From Alkalibacterium subtropicum (GTDB lineage Bacteria > Bacillota > Bacilli > Lactobacillales > Carnobacteriaceae_A), in assembly GCF_900112455.1 (NCBI RefSeq), contig NZ_FOLT01000006.1, forward strand, positions 58,154-122,153: a stretch of 64,000 nt of DNA, given 5' to 3'. Of the stretch, positions 26,105-35,097 are shown one piece after another. The position numbers were made by a program, and so were the translations under genes. Position 1 is the first letter of the stretch. The number at the start of each line of letters is the position of its first letter. The notes beneath the pieces are model-generated. The model worked only from the letters and a program-made list of their open reading frames with translations, was not told where the DNA came from and made no database searches.

Positions 26105-27643
26105 ATGGAGACATCAGTACCTGTTGAGACACAAACTACACAATCAAATGAGATGCATATAACAGAATCTTTAAAAGAAAAGTACAATCAGAAAGCTTCT
26201 AAATTGCTGACAAGAGTAAGTTTAGCCATAATACTAGCTGCTTATCCGGTCGTTTATCTTTTCAGTTATTTAAAATTAATTCCTGTTTCAAGCTTTTATC
26301 AATTTCTTATTTCAACGGCTTTAATAAACGCGATTCTCCTTATGACTACAAGGTTTTTTGTTAATAGAAAAGAGTCAAAATACGTGATCATTCTCAGTAT
26401 GTTCACCTTGCCCTTTATAATCAATCTGGCCCTTACTTCACAAATGGTCTGGTCTGTCATTTTCTTGTATTTATTTTTATCCTTATTATATCTGGATAAA
26501 AAAGTATACGCGTTAGCAAGTGTACTGGGTCTTTTCAATCTAGCTGCTATTATTTACTTTGACCCGACAGCGGCCAGTGATCAACAGGAGATCGCTGTGA
26601 TGTTCATTTTATACATACTCATCACTTCAGCTGGTTTATTTGTTGCTATAAATGGCGATAAACTGATCAGCCAGATGGAAAAAACAACAGAAGCGTCCGA
26701 CATTCAGTCCAAAAACTTAGTGGATGTGATCAAAGCTGCACAGACCACCATCACCCAGCTTGATTCAAGTTCCAGTTCACTGACTGATTCAAGTTCATCG
26801 ATCCTTCATGCTTCAAAAGAGCTGGAAATCGCCATGGATGATATCGCCAGTTCAACCAGCAGTCAGGCAGAAGATACTGAGAACGGTGTAAGTCATGTGG
26901 TAGAACTCGGTGAATTGTTAAGCAGATACGCCGACTATATGACGGAACTCCACAGCAAAACCCACAGGGCAAGTCATTTAAGAGAATCTAGTAAGACAAA
27001 CCTGGTCTCTCTGACTGGTAATACTGAAAAGAGTATAAATAACGTAGAAAAAATCGACCGGATGATCCGCTCTACTTCTCATTCAGTAGAGAAAATCGAA
27101 AAAGCTTCTGCAGAGATCGCGAACATTTCCGAGCAGACCAATCTGCTTGCCCTGAACGCCTCGATCGAAGCGGCAAGAGCGGGTGAGGAAGGTAAGGGCT
27201 TCGCCGTTGTTGCCGAGGAAATCAGAAAACTGGCTGAAAAATCATCCCAGTTCAATGAAGAAATCGCTGAGGTCATCCGGAATCTTACTGAACAGGCACA
27301 AGGTTCTGTCGGAGCAGTCGATACCTTGAATACCATAACGTCTGAACAACTGAGCAGTTTAAGTGATACGAACAGTCAGTTTGATTCTTTATCAGAAGCG
27401 CTGATTACTTTAGAAAAAGTCATTGACCTTGTGTCTGGCGTAGGGGACAAAATGAAAGATAAAACAGAGCGACTGATCGAGATCATGCATAGTCTTTCTG
27501 CATCTTCAGAAGAAAACGCCTCAACAACAGAAGAAATATCCGCATCTATCAGTTCTACAAATACGGACCTGTCAGCGATAGCGAAAGAAATCGAAGTGAT
27601 TTCGCATCAAATCAAAGAACTGGAAAAAGTGACAAACCACTAA
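26105..27643 (+). CDS. Methyl-accepting chemotaxis protein, multi-pass type
   Basis: A 512-residue chemoreceptor. About six membrane helices fill residues 35-185, with only short loops outside, and no HAMP domain is evident. The signalling coiled coil has its tip around residues 338-377 ([25 protein letters not shown]). The paralogue at 22465-24081 shares the tip but not the sensor part. A sigma-28 promoter lies 31 bases upstream. The GGGGGAATAAT leader gives an adequate ribosome site. It lacks a C-terminal CheR/CheB-tethering pentapeptide. Confidence 0.93.
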   Translation: METSVPVETQTTQSNEMHITESLKEKYNQKASKLLTRVSLAIILAAYPVVYLFSYLKLIPVSSFYQFLISTALINAILLMTTRFFVNRKESKYVIILSMFTLPFIINLALTSQMVWSVIFLYLFLSLLYLDKKVYALASVLGLFNLAAIIYFDPTAASDQQEIAVMFILYILITSAGLFVAINGDKLISQMEKTTEASDIQSKNLVDVIKAAQTTITQLDSSSSSLTDSSSSILHASKELEIAMDDIASSTSSQAEDTENGVSHVVELGELLSRYADYMTELHSKTHRASHLRESSKTNLVSLTGNTEKSINNVEKIDRMIRSTSHSVEKIEKASAEIANISEQTNLLALNASIEAARAGEEGKGFAVVAEEIRKLAEKSSQFNEEIAEVIRNLTEQAQGSVGAVDTLNTITSEQLSSLSDTNSQFDSLSEALITLEKVIDLVSGVGDKMKDKTERLIEIMHSLSASSEENASTTEEISASISSTNTDLSAIAKEIEVISHQIKELEKVTNH

Positions 27644-27655
27644 ATAAATACTTTC

Positions 27656-27685
27656 TTCACAATGATAATAGTGTATGATTATACT
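27656..27685 (+). promoter_or_regulatory. Sigma-A promoter of c-di-GMP phosphodiesterase gene
   Basis: TTCACA (27656-27661), an 18-base spacer and TATACT (27680-27685). It lies about 100 bases before the start codon, leaving a leader with a perfect 9-base hairpin (27732-27740 with 27755-27763). Confidence 0.6.
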
Positions 27686-27731
27686 ATGGAGTGAAATAAG
27701 TACCGCGGAAAACAAAAAATTCAATACTTGC

Positions 27732-27763
27732 TCAGAAAGAGATCCCTAAGAAATTCTTTCTGA
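27732..27763 (+). promoter_or_regulatory. Leader hairpin before the EAL-domain gene
   Basis: TCAGAAAGA (27732-27740) pairs perfectly with TCTTTCTGA (27755-27763) around a 14-base loop, 7 bases before GGAAGGAG. There is no U-run and no match to the two known c-di-GMP riboswitch classes by eye. It may tune translation. Confidence 0.45.
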
Positions 27764-27789
27764 CAGTGTTGGAAGGAGCAAAAAGTAAT

Positions 27790-29373
27790 ATGATAAATCG
27801 CATACCATCATTACTGACAGAAGCCTTTTCAGACTTCGACTTTTTGAAGTTTGCCGGTTTCAGCTTATATATACTCTTTCTTTACCTGATCAGCAGAAAA
27901 AACTGTCCTCCAGCTTACATATTCTCCATTGTCGAGGATTCATATAATAACCGCAAGAGCGTTTATGGTACAGATGATCAGAAAAAGAACTGGATCCAGA
28001 AACTGTTTGATAAATTCAATTTTTTCAGCAAGCAGGAACTGGCTCTGATCGAAGATGTCAGACAACATAAAAAAGAGCTGCATCAGGTCACTTATTTCGA
28101 TATGCTGACAAACTTACCGAACCGGACGAAACTCCATGATGACTTTAATCGCAAAACACGTCGACATTCAGAAGAAGAACGAACGATCGAAATGTCCATC
28201 TTCGTTCTGGATATCGACCGTTTCAGAACGATCAATGAACTGTATGGACGGGATGCGGGAGATCAGGTTCTGATAAAAGTCACCCAGCGACTCAGAAACC
28301 TTGTCGGGGAGGCATCGATCATCGCCCGTGAAAGCGAGGATGAGATCTTTATCTTGATCGAAGATATCGATGACAGAAAAACAGCTGAAACAGCCAAAGA
28401 TATCGTGGATCTCTTTTTAAAACCATTTAAAATCAATGATTATACATTTTATGTAACGGCCAGCATAGGTATCAGTCGATATCCCGAAACAGCTCAGGAC
28501 ATCGATGCGCTCCTTCAGCAGGCAGAAATCGCTATGTATAAAGTCAAGCGAACAGGTAAAAATAATTACCATGTCTTCATGATCGATGATGCAGCAGCTA
28601 TCGAGAGAAAACGACGGATCGAGTTTGGGCTGAAAGAAGCTCTGATTCAAAATGAATTATATTTGCTTTATCAGCCGAAAGTTAAAATGATCACCGGTGA
28701 AATCTATGGTGTGGAAGCATTGCTGCGTTGGGAACACCCCATTTTAGGTTTAGTTTCTCCCGTTGAATTTATACCTATTGCAGAAGAGTCAGGCATAATC
28801 AATGAGATAGGCTATTGGGTCATACATGAAGCGGTCAGACAAACAAAGGAGTGGCATAAAGAAAACAAGTTTTTGAGTGTCGCAGTCAATGTCTCTGCAT
28901 TGCAGTTTGAGGATCCATATTTTGTCAAAAGGATACAGAACGTTCTGGAGTTATATGAGCTGGATGAGCATTATCTGATCGTAGAGATCACTGAAAGCGT
29001 CATGCAGAATGTGGATTATGCAAACAAGATCATCAAAGAGCTGCATGATATCGGCGTGAGTGTCGCCATCGATGATTTCGGTACAGGGTATTCGTCCCTG
29101 AGTGTACTGAACAATATGTTCATTGACACTGTTAAAATCGACAAATCATTCATCGATCATGTCATATCCAAACCAAATACTGCATCCCTTGTAAAAACGA
29201 TCATTCAGATGAGCAAGAGCATGAATTTTAAAACAGTTGCTGAAGGCATCGAAAGCATTGAGCAGTCCCTTTTTTTGAAAGAAAACAATTGTGAATTTGG
29301 TCAGGGCTATTATTTCAGCAAACCTATCAAACCCGAAGAAGTCGTTAAAATAATGACTGACAAGAAACCGTGA
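27790..29373 (+). CDS. c-di-GMP phosphodiesterase with degenerate GGDEF and intact EAL
   Basis: A 527-residue membrane-anchored protein: one N-terminal hydrophobic helix (about residues 15-35), a GGDEF domain at about 90-250 and an EAL domain at about 275-520. The GGDEF motif reads SEDEI (residues 182-186), so cyclase activity is not expected. The EAL domain keeps Glu309 (EALLRW), the NVS, EITES, DDFGTGYSS (Asp428-Asp429), VKIDKSF, EGIES and GQGYYFSKP motifs, so it should hydrolyse c-di-GMP. Start ATG 27790 follows GGAAGGAG with 11-base spacing. It stands beside a diguanylate cyclase gene and the pilus operon. Confidence 0.9.
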   Translation: MINRIPSLLTEAFSDFDFLKFAGFSLYILFLYLISRKNCPPAYIFSIVEDSYNNRKSVYGTDDQKKNWIQKLFDKFNFFSKQELALIEDVRQHKKELHQVTYFDMLTNLPNRTKLHDDFNRKTRRHSEEERTIEMSIFVLDIDRFRTINELYGRDAGDQVLIKVTQRLRNLVGEASIIARESEDEIFILIEDIDDRKTAETAKDIVDLFLKPFKINDYTFYVTASIGISRYPETAQDIDALLQQAEIAMYKVKRTGKNNYHVFMIDDAAAIERKRRIEFGLKEALIQNELYLLYQPKVKMITGEIYGVEALLRWEHPILGLVSPVEFIPIAEESGIINEIGYWVIHEAVRQTKEWHKENKFLSVAVNVSALQFEDPYFVKRIQNVLELYELDEHYLIVEITESVMQNVDYANKIIKELHDIGVSVAIDDFGTGYSSLSVLNNMFIDTVKIDKSFIDHVISKPNTASLVKTIIQMSKSMNFKTVAEGIESIEQSLFLKENNCEFGQGYYFSKPIKPEEVVKIMTDKKP

Positions 29374-29396
29374 AGCGACTGACTTCGCGGTTTTTT
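29366..29396 (+). terminator. Terminator overlapping the stop codon of the EAL gene
   Basis: AAACCGTGAAG (from 29366) pairs with CTTCGCGGTTT (29383-29393) and is followed by T residues. The stem includes the TGA stop at 29371-29373. Confidence 0.8.
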
Positions 29397-29465
29397 GTCC
29401 ATTGCCAGTATGTGAAAGCGCTGTTAAATCTGGAAGGATATTTAACTGTTTCTCATTCAAAGCGA

Positions 29466-29494
29466 TTGACTATTGGAGTGAATAAATATAAACT
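29466..29494 (+). promoter_or_regulatory. Candidate promoter of cyclase-pilus operon
   Basis: TTGACT (29466-29471), 17-base spacer, TAAACT (29489-29494). A perfect sigma-28-like -35 TAAAGTTT also occurs at 29512-29519, but the matching -10 position reads AACGAGGT, a poor fit, so sigma-28 control is not supported. Confidence 0.5.
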
Positions 29495-29545
29495 TGTAAT
29501 GTTACATTCATTAAAGTTTAATAATAATAGAACGAGGTATAGATA

Positions 29546-31258
29546 ATGGTTAACGACAAAAAGCGTTTCGCTATCTGGGCTTTCTTTATCCCCATTGCCC
29601 TATTTATTCTAGGTACAGCTTATTACATACATTTTTACGTCTCACCATTTTTGACTATCGATTATGCCTTTTTTCTTAAACTGGCTGTGCTGATCGGTCT
29701 TTTTCCAATAAAAACGGAAGATTCGATTTTATTTCTGGTGACTGGGATATCCCTTCCCGTCCTGATTATCTATGGTTTGATTCCTGAGATAATCGTCTCG
29801 TCCATTGCCATCATTTTTTTAATGCTCAGATCAGATATCAAGTTTGACCAGCATTATCGGTATCCGCTCAATCTGCTCATGTTTCATTTCTTATCTGTCA
29901 TATCCGCCGGCTTTTATTATCTGACGCTCCAGCTTTTAGATTCAGTGTTCAATATCATAACTGCTCTACTAGCTTTGACTGTGTACATGTTTGCTCATTT
30001 AATCTTTAATCAGCTGTCTATGTATATCGTCGAGAAGTATTTTTATGAAAATGCTGACGCCAAAGTCATCGATGATAATCTGACATTTTCGTTTTACAGT
30101 ACATTATTTGTCATCCCATTATCCTTCATCATCATCTATCTCTATGAGATGACGGGTACGATGGGAATACTGATCGGCGCGTTACCTTTCCTGACGGTAA
30201 CTATCGGAACGAACTTTTATTACAAGAGCAAGGTCCATAATAAGTATTTAAAACGAATGAATCAATTTTCACAAGAATTGAATGCCAAGAAAAACGGTGA
30301 GAGCGTGATCGAAATATTCATTCAGGCTTTAGTCCAGATTTTTCCTAGTGACGCTATAAGTTATTTTACAGTTGAAAACGAAGCGGTGGTCAGAAGAGAA
30401 AAAATGATCGTCGGTAATGGGGAGATCATTGAAAAAAATGAACTGTTCCATTTGTCTGAAGAATCGATGCTCAGGAGAGCTATGACCAGTGATACGATGT
30501 TATCTCATTGCCATTCTAAAGACTGGAAAGTCTACTGCACGAATGATATAGCTTATCATGCTGAGAGTGCACTCGTCATGCCGGTCAAAGTTATGGACCG
30601 AACGCAGGGCATCATTCTAATGACTCACCACACGCGCTCGATTTATGACGACATGATGGTCTCGCTTGTGGAAGTCTTTCACAAATATTTTTCCATTGCC
30701 CTGGATAATGCCCACCACTACGAACAGCTGGAAGAAACAGCTGAAAAGGATTTCCTGACTGACCTCCCTAATTTAAAAGGCTTGTCTAAACAACTGCAAA
30801 AGGTAAAAGATAGAGGATCGGTCGGTCAGATGTCTTTGATCGTGTTAGACCTGGATCATTTCAAGTTAGTGAATGATACGCACGGCCATCAGTCTGGCAA
30901 TGAGATCCTTTCAAGTCTCGCAAAACGTCTGCGAAATAATTTGAGCGATTCGATTTACGTCGCACGATTTGGTGGCGAAGAATTTATCATCCTGCTTCCG
31001 TATTATACTGAAGAGGCTGCGTTTGCGATTGCTGAAGAGGTGCGTCAGTTGATTGCAGATACGCCGTTTAAAATATCAGAATCCATGCAGTCAAATAGAA
31101 AAGAAAAAGTGTTTGTCACCGCGAGTCTCGGCTTAGCTACCTGTAAAGACGGGTGTATGGATATTGAAGAACTGATCCATCTGGCTGATCGCGCGATGTA
31201 TATCGGGTCGAAACAAAAAGGTCGAAACAGAGTGACTGTTGCTCAAAAAGGAAGCTGA
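29546..31258 (+). CDS. Diguanylate cyclase (membrane sensor, GAF-like, GGDEF)
   Basis: A 570-residue enzyme expected to make c-di-GMP from two GTP. About six membrane helices occupy residues 10-230. A GAF-like region (about 250-385) precedes the GGDEF domain (about 400-565) with an intact GGEEF motif at residues 476-480. The inhibitory RxxD site is absent (SDSI at that place), so product inhibition is not expected. It ends 4 bases before the first pilus gene, so it likely heads the pilus operon. The membrane signal it senses is unknown. Confidence 0.92.
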   Translation: MVNDKKRFAIWAFFIPIALFILGTAYYIHFYVSPFLTIDYAFFLKLAVLIGLFPIKTEDSILFLVTGISLPVLIIYGLIPEIIVSSIAIIFLMLRSDIKFDQHYRYPLNLLMFHFLSVISAGFYYLTLQLLDSVFNIITALLALTVYMFAHLIFNQLSMYIVEKYFYENADAKVIDDNLTFSFYSTLFVIPLSFIIIYLYEMTGTMGILIGALPFLTVTIGTNFYYKSKVHNKYLKRMNQFSQELNAKKNGESVIEIFIQALVQIFPSDAISYFTVENEAVVRREKMIVGNGEIIEKNELFHLSEESMLRRAMTSDTMLSHCHSKDWKVYCTNDIAYHAESALVMPVKVMDRTQGIILMTHHTRSIYDDMMVSLVEVFHKYFSIALDNAHHYEQLEETAEKDFLTDLPNLKGLSKQLQKVKDRGSVGQMSLIVLDLDHFKLVNDTHGHQSGNEILSSLAKRLRNNLSDSIYVARFGGEEFIILLPYYTEEAAFAIAEEVRQLIADTPFKISESMQSNRKEKVFVTASLGLATCKDGCMDIEELIHLADRAMYIGSKQKGRNRVTVAQKGS

Positions 31259-31262
31259 TCTT

Positions 31263-31694
31263 ATGAAAAGAACAGGTATCATAGAAAAATTGAAAAGAGA
31301 CGAAACAGGCGTCACGCTGGTGGAACTATTAGCGGGGATCGCCATTTTGTCTATCGTTGTCACGGCGTTCCTGGCCTTTTTCATCCAGGCCGCCAATACG
31401 AATAAACAGACAAACGAAATGAATGAAGCCACATTTCTGGCGCAGGAAGAAATGGAATTTATGACACATTATTCTACTGGAAATTATAGCGAAGAAGAGG
31501 TTATCGGTTTATTTGATGATATCAATGGTAAATATTTGCGTCAGTTTTCATCGGATGGTTATGAAATAAAAACAGAATTAGTGGAGCCGAGTGATGAAAG
31601 CTCATTATATAAAATAGTCGTTGAAGTTACTGGAGGAGGTAAAGACCGTGCAAAAATGGAGACACGCTTGCCTTTTGAAAAAACGACTGACTAA
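31263..31694 (+). CDS. Type IV prepilin-like protein, PilV-type
   Basis: A 143-residue minor pilin. Start ATG 31263 follows AAAGGAAG with 9-base spacing. A short basic leader (KRDETG) is followed by VTLVELLAGIAILSIVVTAFLAFF: the PilD cleavage site is after Gly, with Val replacing Phe at +1 and Glu at +5 retained. The C-terminal globular part is small. Its 3' end overlaps the next prepilin by 47 bases. It probably primes pilus assembly together with the next two proteins. Confidence 0.85.
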   Translation: MKRTGIIEKLKRDETGVTLVELLAGIAILSIVVTAFLAFFIQAANTNKQTNEMNEATFLAQEEMEFMTHYSTGNYSEEEVIGLFDDINGKYLRQFSSDGYEIKTELVEPSDESSLYKIVVEVTGGGKDRAKMETRLPFEKTTD

Positions 31695-32130
31695 CAGCGT
31701 GAACTGGAAAAGCGACAAAGGGATCACTTTAGTGGAACTGCTTGCCTCTTTAGCTATTCTCTCAGTAGTCATCTTACTCGCCGGATCCGTTCATCTGTTT
31801 GGTCAGCGTCAGTTCATCAGCCAGACAGAATCTGCGAGTCAGGCCAATAACATGAGTTATGCCCTCTCTGTGATGTCCCGGGATTTGAGGAAAGAAGAGG
31901 GCGAAACGGTAACAGTAAGTGATGGCGGAACAAAAATCACGACTGGAACTGGATTGATTTTCGCATATAATGGCAGTGAAATACTGAAAAACGGCTCGAC
32001 GCTAATTGATTCAGTTAGTTCAATGACTGTTAAAAAAAATAGCGAAGACAGCATCGAAATCAAAATCGAAAGCCAATCACCACAATCACAGACGAGGACT
32101 TATAAGACAACCATCTACTTCAGGAGGTAA
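31648..32130 (+). CDS. Type IV prepilin-like protein, PilW-type
   Basis: A 160-residue minor pilin. The start is GTG 31648, 9 bases after GGAGGAGG and inside the previous gene; no later start fits. The leader is long and basic (about 29 residues), ending KSDKG, followed by ITLVELLASLAILSVVILL: Glu+5 is present and +1 is Ile. The long leader recalls PilW/GspJ-type prepilins. The 47-base overlap with the upstream gene suggests coupled translation. Confidence 0.85.
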   Translation: MQKWRHACLLKKRLTNSVNWKSDKGITLVELLASLAILSVVILLAGSVHLFGQRQFISQTESASQANNMSYALSVMSRDLRKEEGETVTVSDGGTKITTGTGLIFAYNGSEILKNGSTLIDSVSSMTVKKNSEDSIEIKIESQSPQSQTRTYKTTIYFRR

Positions 32131-32135
32131 TAATC

Positions 32136-33449
32136 ATGTCAGTCAAACGATTGAGATTACATATCGAAAATGAAGAAGGCAGCGGCTTGATCCTGGCTTT
32201 AATGACGCTACTCGTATTGTCTGTTCTAGGTGCTTCTTTAGGCGCGGTGACAGTCGGCAGTTTCAAATTGAGCGATGCTAATCGTGACGACACGTCTGCG
32301 TACTATATAGCAGAAGCAGGGGCGAATATGGCTTATGAAGAGATGAAAGAAGGAGTCTTATCTGAATATGAAAATGATTATTCTGAAGGCGTCTTTTTTG
32401 ACAGAGTGACTGACGATAATGGAGTTATCAAAAATGTGGAAGATAAAATCAAGAATAATAAGAATGGATCTGGTGGTCCGTTTTACACATTTGAATCTCA
32501 AAATGGTAGCATTCCGTCATTAACTATTGCTATCGAAGAGATCACTAAAGACGGTAATAAAAGAGGATATATGATATCCTCTACAGGTAATGTTGACGGC
32601 AAGAAAAGGACAGTAAAAAAACCAGTCGAGGTAACCTATGTAAGAGAAGATGTTGAACTATTTCCTGATAATGCAGCAATCATTGCGAGTGGTGAAATAA
32701 AACTAAAAAAAGGATCTAAAATTGATGGAGATGTTATAGTAAGTAATGTTAGCAACCTCACAGTTCCTGGAAATTCTACAGAACCAGAAGATAGTGTGTC
32801 AGGGAGTATAGTAAGCCCTATCCCTAATTGGAAAATTTATAAAGACTTAGCAAGGTCTTTTCCGGAAATAGGTCAATATGTCGAATTACCTAATACAGTA
32901 AATTTAGACAAAAACGAGGATCTATACTATCGTACTGATAAATTGAATCTAAGTGATCTGACGATAAATGGTGATGGTGTAGTAAATATTTTTGTTGAAA
33001 ATGAACTGACAATTGATAAAAAAACTGATTTTGACTATTCTACTGATTTTAGAAACGTGAGGATATATTATGCTGGAACAGATACAGTAAAAATCAATAG
33101 TAAGATCAAAGCCTCTTTATTTATAAAGAATGCGCCAATAACTTTCGCAAATAAAGCATCTTTAGAAGGAATCTTAGTATCAGGGAATGAGGGCTCTGAG
33201 ATAAAGTTATCTCAGCATGGTGACTTTTCAGAAACTTATATCATTGCGCCTTTTTCAAATGTCAGAATGAATAACAAGTCTAATTACAATGGATTTCTAA
33301 TTGCTGGAAATATAAACAATGTAAATAAAATTGATCTCAATTATAAAGAAATCAACTCGTTCCCTTTTGAAATCGATGGAATTGGACAAGGTATGGACGG
33401 TTCTGAGGGAGAAGTCATTACCTCCGAACCAATTATCGAATCTGACTAG
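32136..33449 (+). CDS. PilX-type pilus assembly protein
   Basis: A 437-residue protein. The N-terminus has the PilX/GspK-like hydrophobic segment after NEEGSG (LILALMTLLVLSVLGASLGAV) with no Glu at +5, and the YYIAEAGANMAYEEM motif typical of PilX N-domains. After about residue 180 it has a repetitive beta-rich region (GEIKLKKGSKIDGDVIV) resembling the adhesin-like C-terminal domains of long PilX proteins; it may sit at the pilus tip. From about 32400 to 33420 the DNA is clearly more AT-rich than the flanking pilus genes, which suggests rapid change or exchange of this surface part. Confidence 0.8.
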   Translation: MSVKRLRLHIENEEGSGLILALMTLLVLSVLGASLGAVTVGSFKLSDANRDDTSAYYIAEAGANMAYEEMKEGVLSEYENDYSEGVFFDRVTDDNGVIKNVEDKIKNNKNGSGGPFYTFESQNGSIPSLTIAIEEITKDGNKRGYMISSTGNVDGKKRTVKKPVEVTYVREDVELFPDNAAIIASGEIKLKKGSKIDGDVIVSNVSNLTVPGNSTEPEDSVSGSIVSPIPNWKIYKDLARSFPEIGQYVELPNTVNLDKNEDLYYRTDKLNLSDLTINGDGVVNIFVENELTIDKKTDFDYSTDFRNVRIYYAGTDTVKINSKIKASLFIKNAPITFANKASLEGILVSGNEGSEIKLSQHGDFSETYIIAPFSNVRMNNKSNYNGFLIAGNINNVNKIDLNYKEINSFPFEIDGIGQGMDGSEGEVITSEPIIESD

Positions 33450-33465
33450 AAAGGACGGTGAAAAA

Positions 33466-35085
33466 ATGGCTGAGCGAAAAAAATTAGGTGATTTCCTTAA
33501 AGATTCAGGATTGGTCACAGAAACACAGATTGTGGAAGCATTGAACCAGAAGAAAAAATCGCAAAAATTGGGAGAAGCTTTAGTTGATCAGGGGTATATC
33601 ACGGAGAAACAGCTCCTTGGCATCCTGGAGATCCAGCTGAAACTGGAAAGTGTTTCTTTGTATCAGTATCAGATCGATCGATCTTTGATCAGTCTTGTAT
33701 CCAAAGATTTTGCCCGGTCCAAATTGCTCCTGCCGATCAATCGCGAGAATAACCGGCTGATCGTTGCGATGCACGACCCATTAGATTTTTATGCGATCGA
33801 AGAGCTTGAGTTGTCGACCGGCTATAACCTTCAGCCGATGCTGGCGACGAAAGACGACATTTTACAGACAATCAACCGTCTCTACGATGCTGAAGAAGTC
33901 AATGTCGAAGAAATGGAAGGGGAAGATGCCCCTGCTGTCCGCATCTTTGACCAGTTACTGGAAACCGGCGTGACGCTGTATGCGTCGGATATCCATTTGG
34001 ATCCAAAGGAAAACAATGTTTCCGTGCGCTACCGTGTTGACGGCGTCTTAAGAAGTGACCGGACATTACCCAAATCATTGATGAATTCGCTGATCGCCCG
34101 TATCAAAATCATGGCTGGCTTGAATATCACTGAATCAAGGCTCCCCCAGGACGGACGGATCAGTACCTATATTTTAGATAAAAAAGTCAACTTGCGTGTA
34201 TCCACCTTGCCGACTGTCTTTGGTGAAAAAGTGGTTATCCGTATTTTAGACATGTCCAACGTTTTTAACCGGGTGTCAGATATCGGACTTCAAGAGGATA
34301 CGCTGAAAGATTACGAGGCACTGATCAAGCAGCCATCCGGGCTCATCCTGCTGACAGGACCCACGGGCTCAGGGAAATCCTCGACACTGTACGGATCCAT
34401 TAACGAACTGAATAGTCCGGAGAGCAATATCATCACGATCGAGGACCCTGTGGAATATCAGCTTGACGGCATCAATCAGGTCCAGGTCAATGTACCGATC
34501 GGGTTGTCCTTTGCCAAAGGGCTGCGTTCTATCCTGCGTCAGGATCCCAATATCATCATGGTCGGTGAGATCCGAGACACCGAAACAGCTGAAATAAGCA
34601 TCCGTGCGTCTCTGACCGGTCACCTGGTGTTCAGTACGCTGCACACCAATAGTGCCATAGAAGCCATTCCGCGTTTGTTTGATATGGGAGTGGAACCTTA
34701 TCTGGTCGTGTCTTCACTTAGTGGGGTCATGGCGCAGCGTCTGGTTAAAACAGTATGTAAAGACTGTGCATCGACGCGAAAAGCCAGCCCGATCGAGAAA
34801 GAGCTCTTTGAAAAACGGCATATGTCGATAGAAGAAATAACGACAGGTATGGGATGTGACGCCTGCCGTCATACCGGCTATCGGGGACGCATGGCTATTC
34901 ATGAGCTGATCGTCATTACAGATGAAGTCAAAGAGCTGATGATGAATCAGGCTTCCATGCAGCAGATAAAAAAACATGTAAAGGAAAAAGGCGTGCGGTT
35001 CCTGATCGATGATGGATTAGAAAAAGTGAAGCAGGGAAAAACAACGATCGATGAGGTCCTGCGTGTAGCTTCACTGGATGCCTAG
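33466..35085 (+). CDS. pilB: Type IV pilus assembly ATPase PilB
   Basis: The extension ATPase of the pilus machine. From ATG 33466 (after AAAGGACGGTGA) it has 539 residues. An N-terminal GspE/MshEN-type domain (about 1-145) is followed by the secretion ATPase domain with Walker A GPTGSGKSS at about residues 298-306, the Asp box and Walker B (IIMVGEIRDTETAEI) and a zinc tetracysteine (CKDC...CDAC). MshEN domains bind c-di-GMP in some pilus ATPases, which would suit the neighbouring cyclase, but the exact binding motif was not verified. pilT follows 12 bases later. Confidence 0.95.
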   Translation: MAERKKLGDFLKDSGLVTETQIVEALNQKKKSQKLGEALVDQGYITEKQLLGILEIQLKLESVSLYQYQIDRSLISLVSKDFARSKLLLPINRENNRLIVAMHDPLDFYAIEELELSTGYNLQPMLATKDDILQTINRLYDAEEVNVEEMEGEDAPAVRIFDQLLETGVTLYASDIHLDPKENNVSVRYRVDGVLRSDRTLPKSLMNSLIARIKIMAGLNITESRLPQDGRISTYILDKKVNLRVSTLPTVFGEKVVIRILDMSNVFNRVSDIGLQEDTLKDYEALIKQPSGLILLTGPTGSGKSSTLYGSINELNSPESNIITIEDPVEYQLDGINQVQVNVPIGLSFAKGLRSILRQDPNIIMVGEIRDTETAEISIRASLTGHLVFSTLHTNSAIEAIPRLFDMGVEPYLVVSSLSGVMAQRLVKTVCKDCASTRKASPIEKELFEKRHMSIEEITTGMGCDACRHTGYRGRMAIHELIVITDEVKELMMNQASMQQIKKHVKEKGVRFLIDDGLEKVKQGKTTIDEVLRVASLDA

Positions 35086-35097
35086 AGGAGGGATTCG

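Noticed and set aside
29512..29538. Sigma-28 promoter before the cyclase gene
   Set aside because: The -35 TAAAGTTT is perfect, but the -10 reads AACGAGGT instead of GCCGATAA; the sigma-A-like TTGACT-N17-TAAACT fits better.
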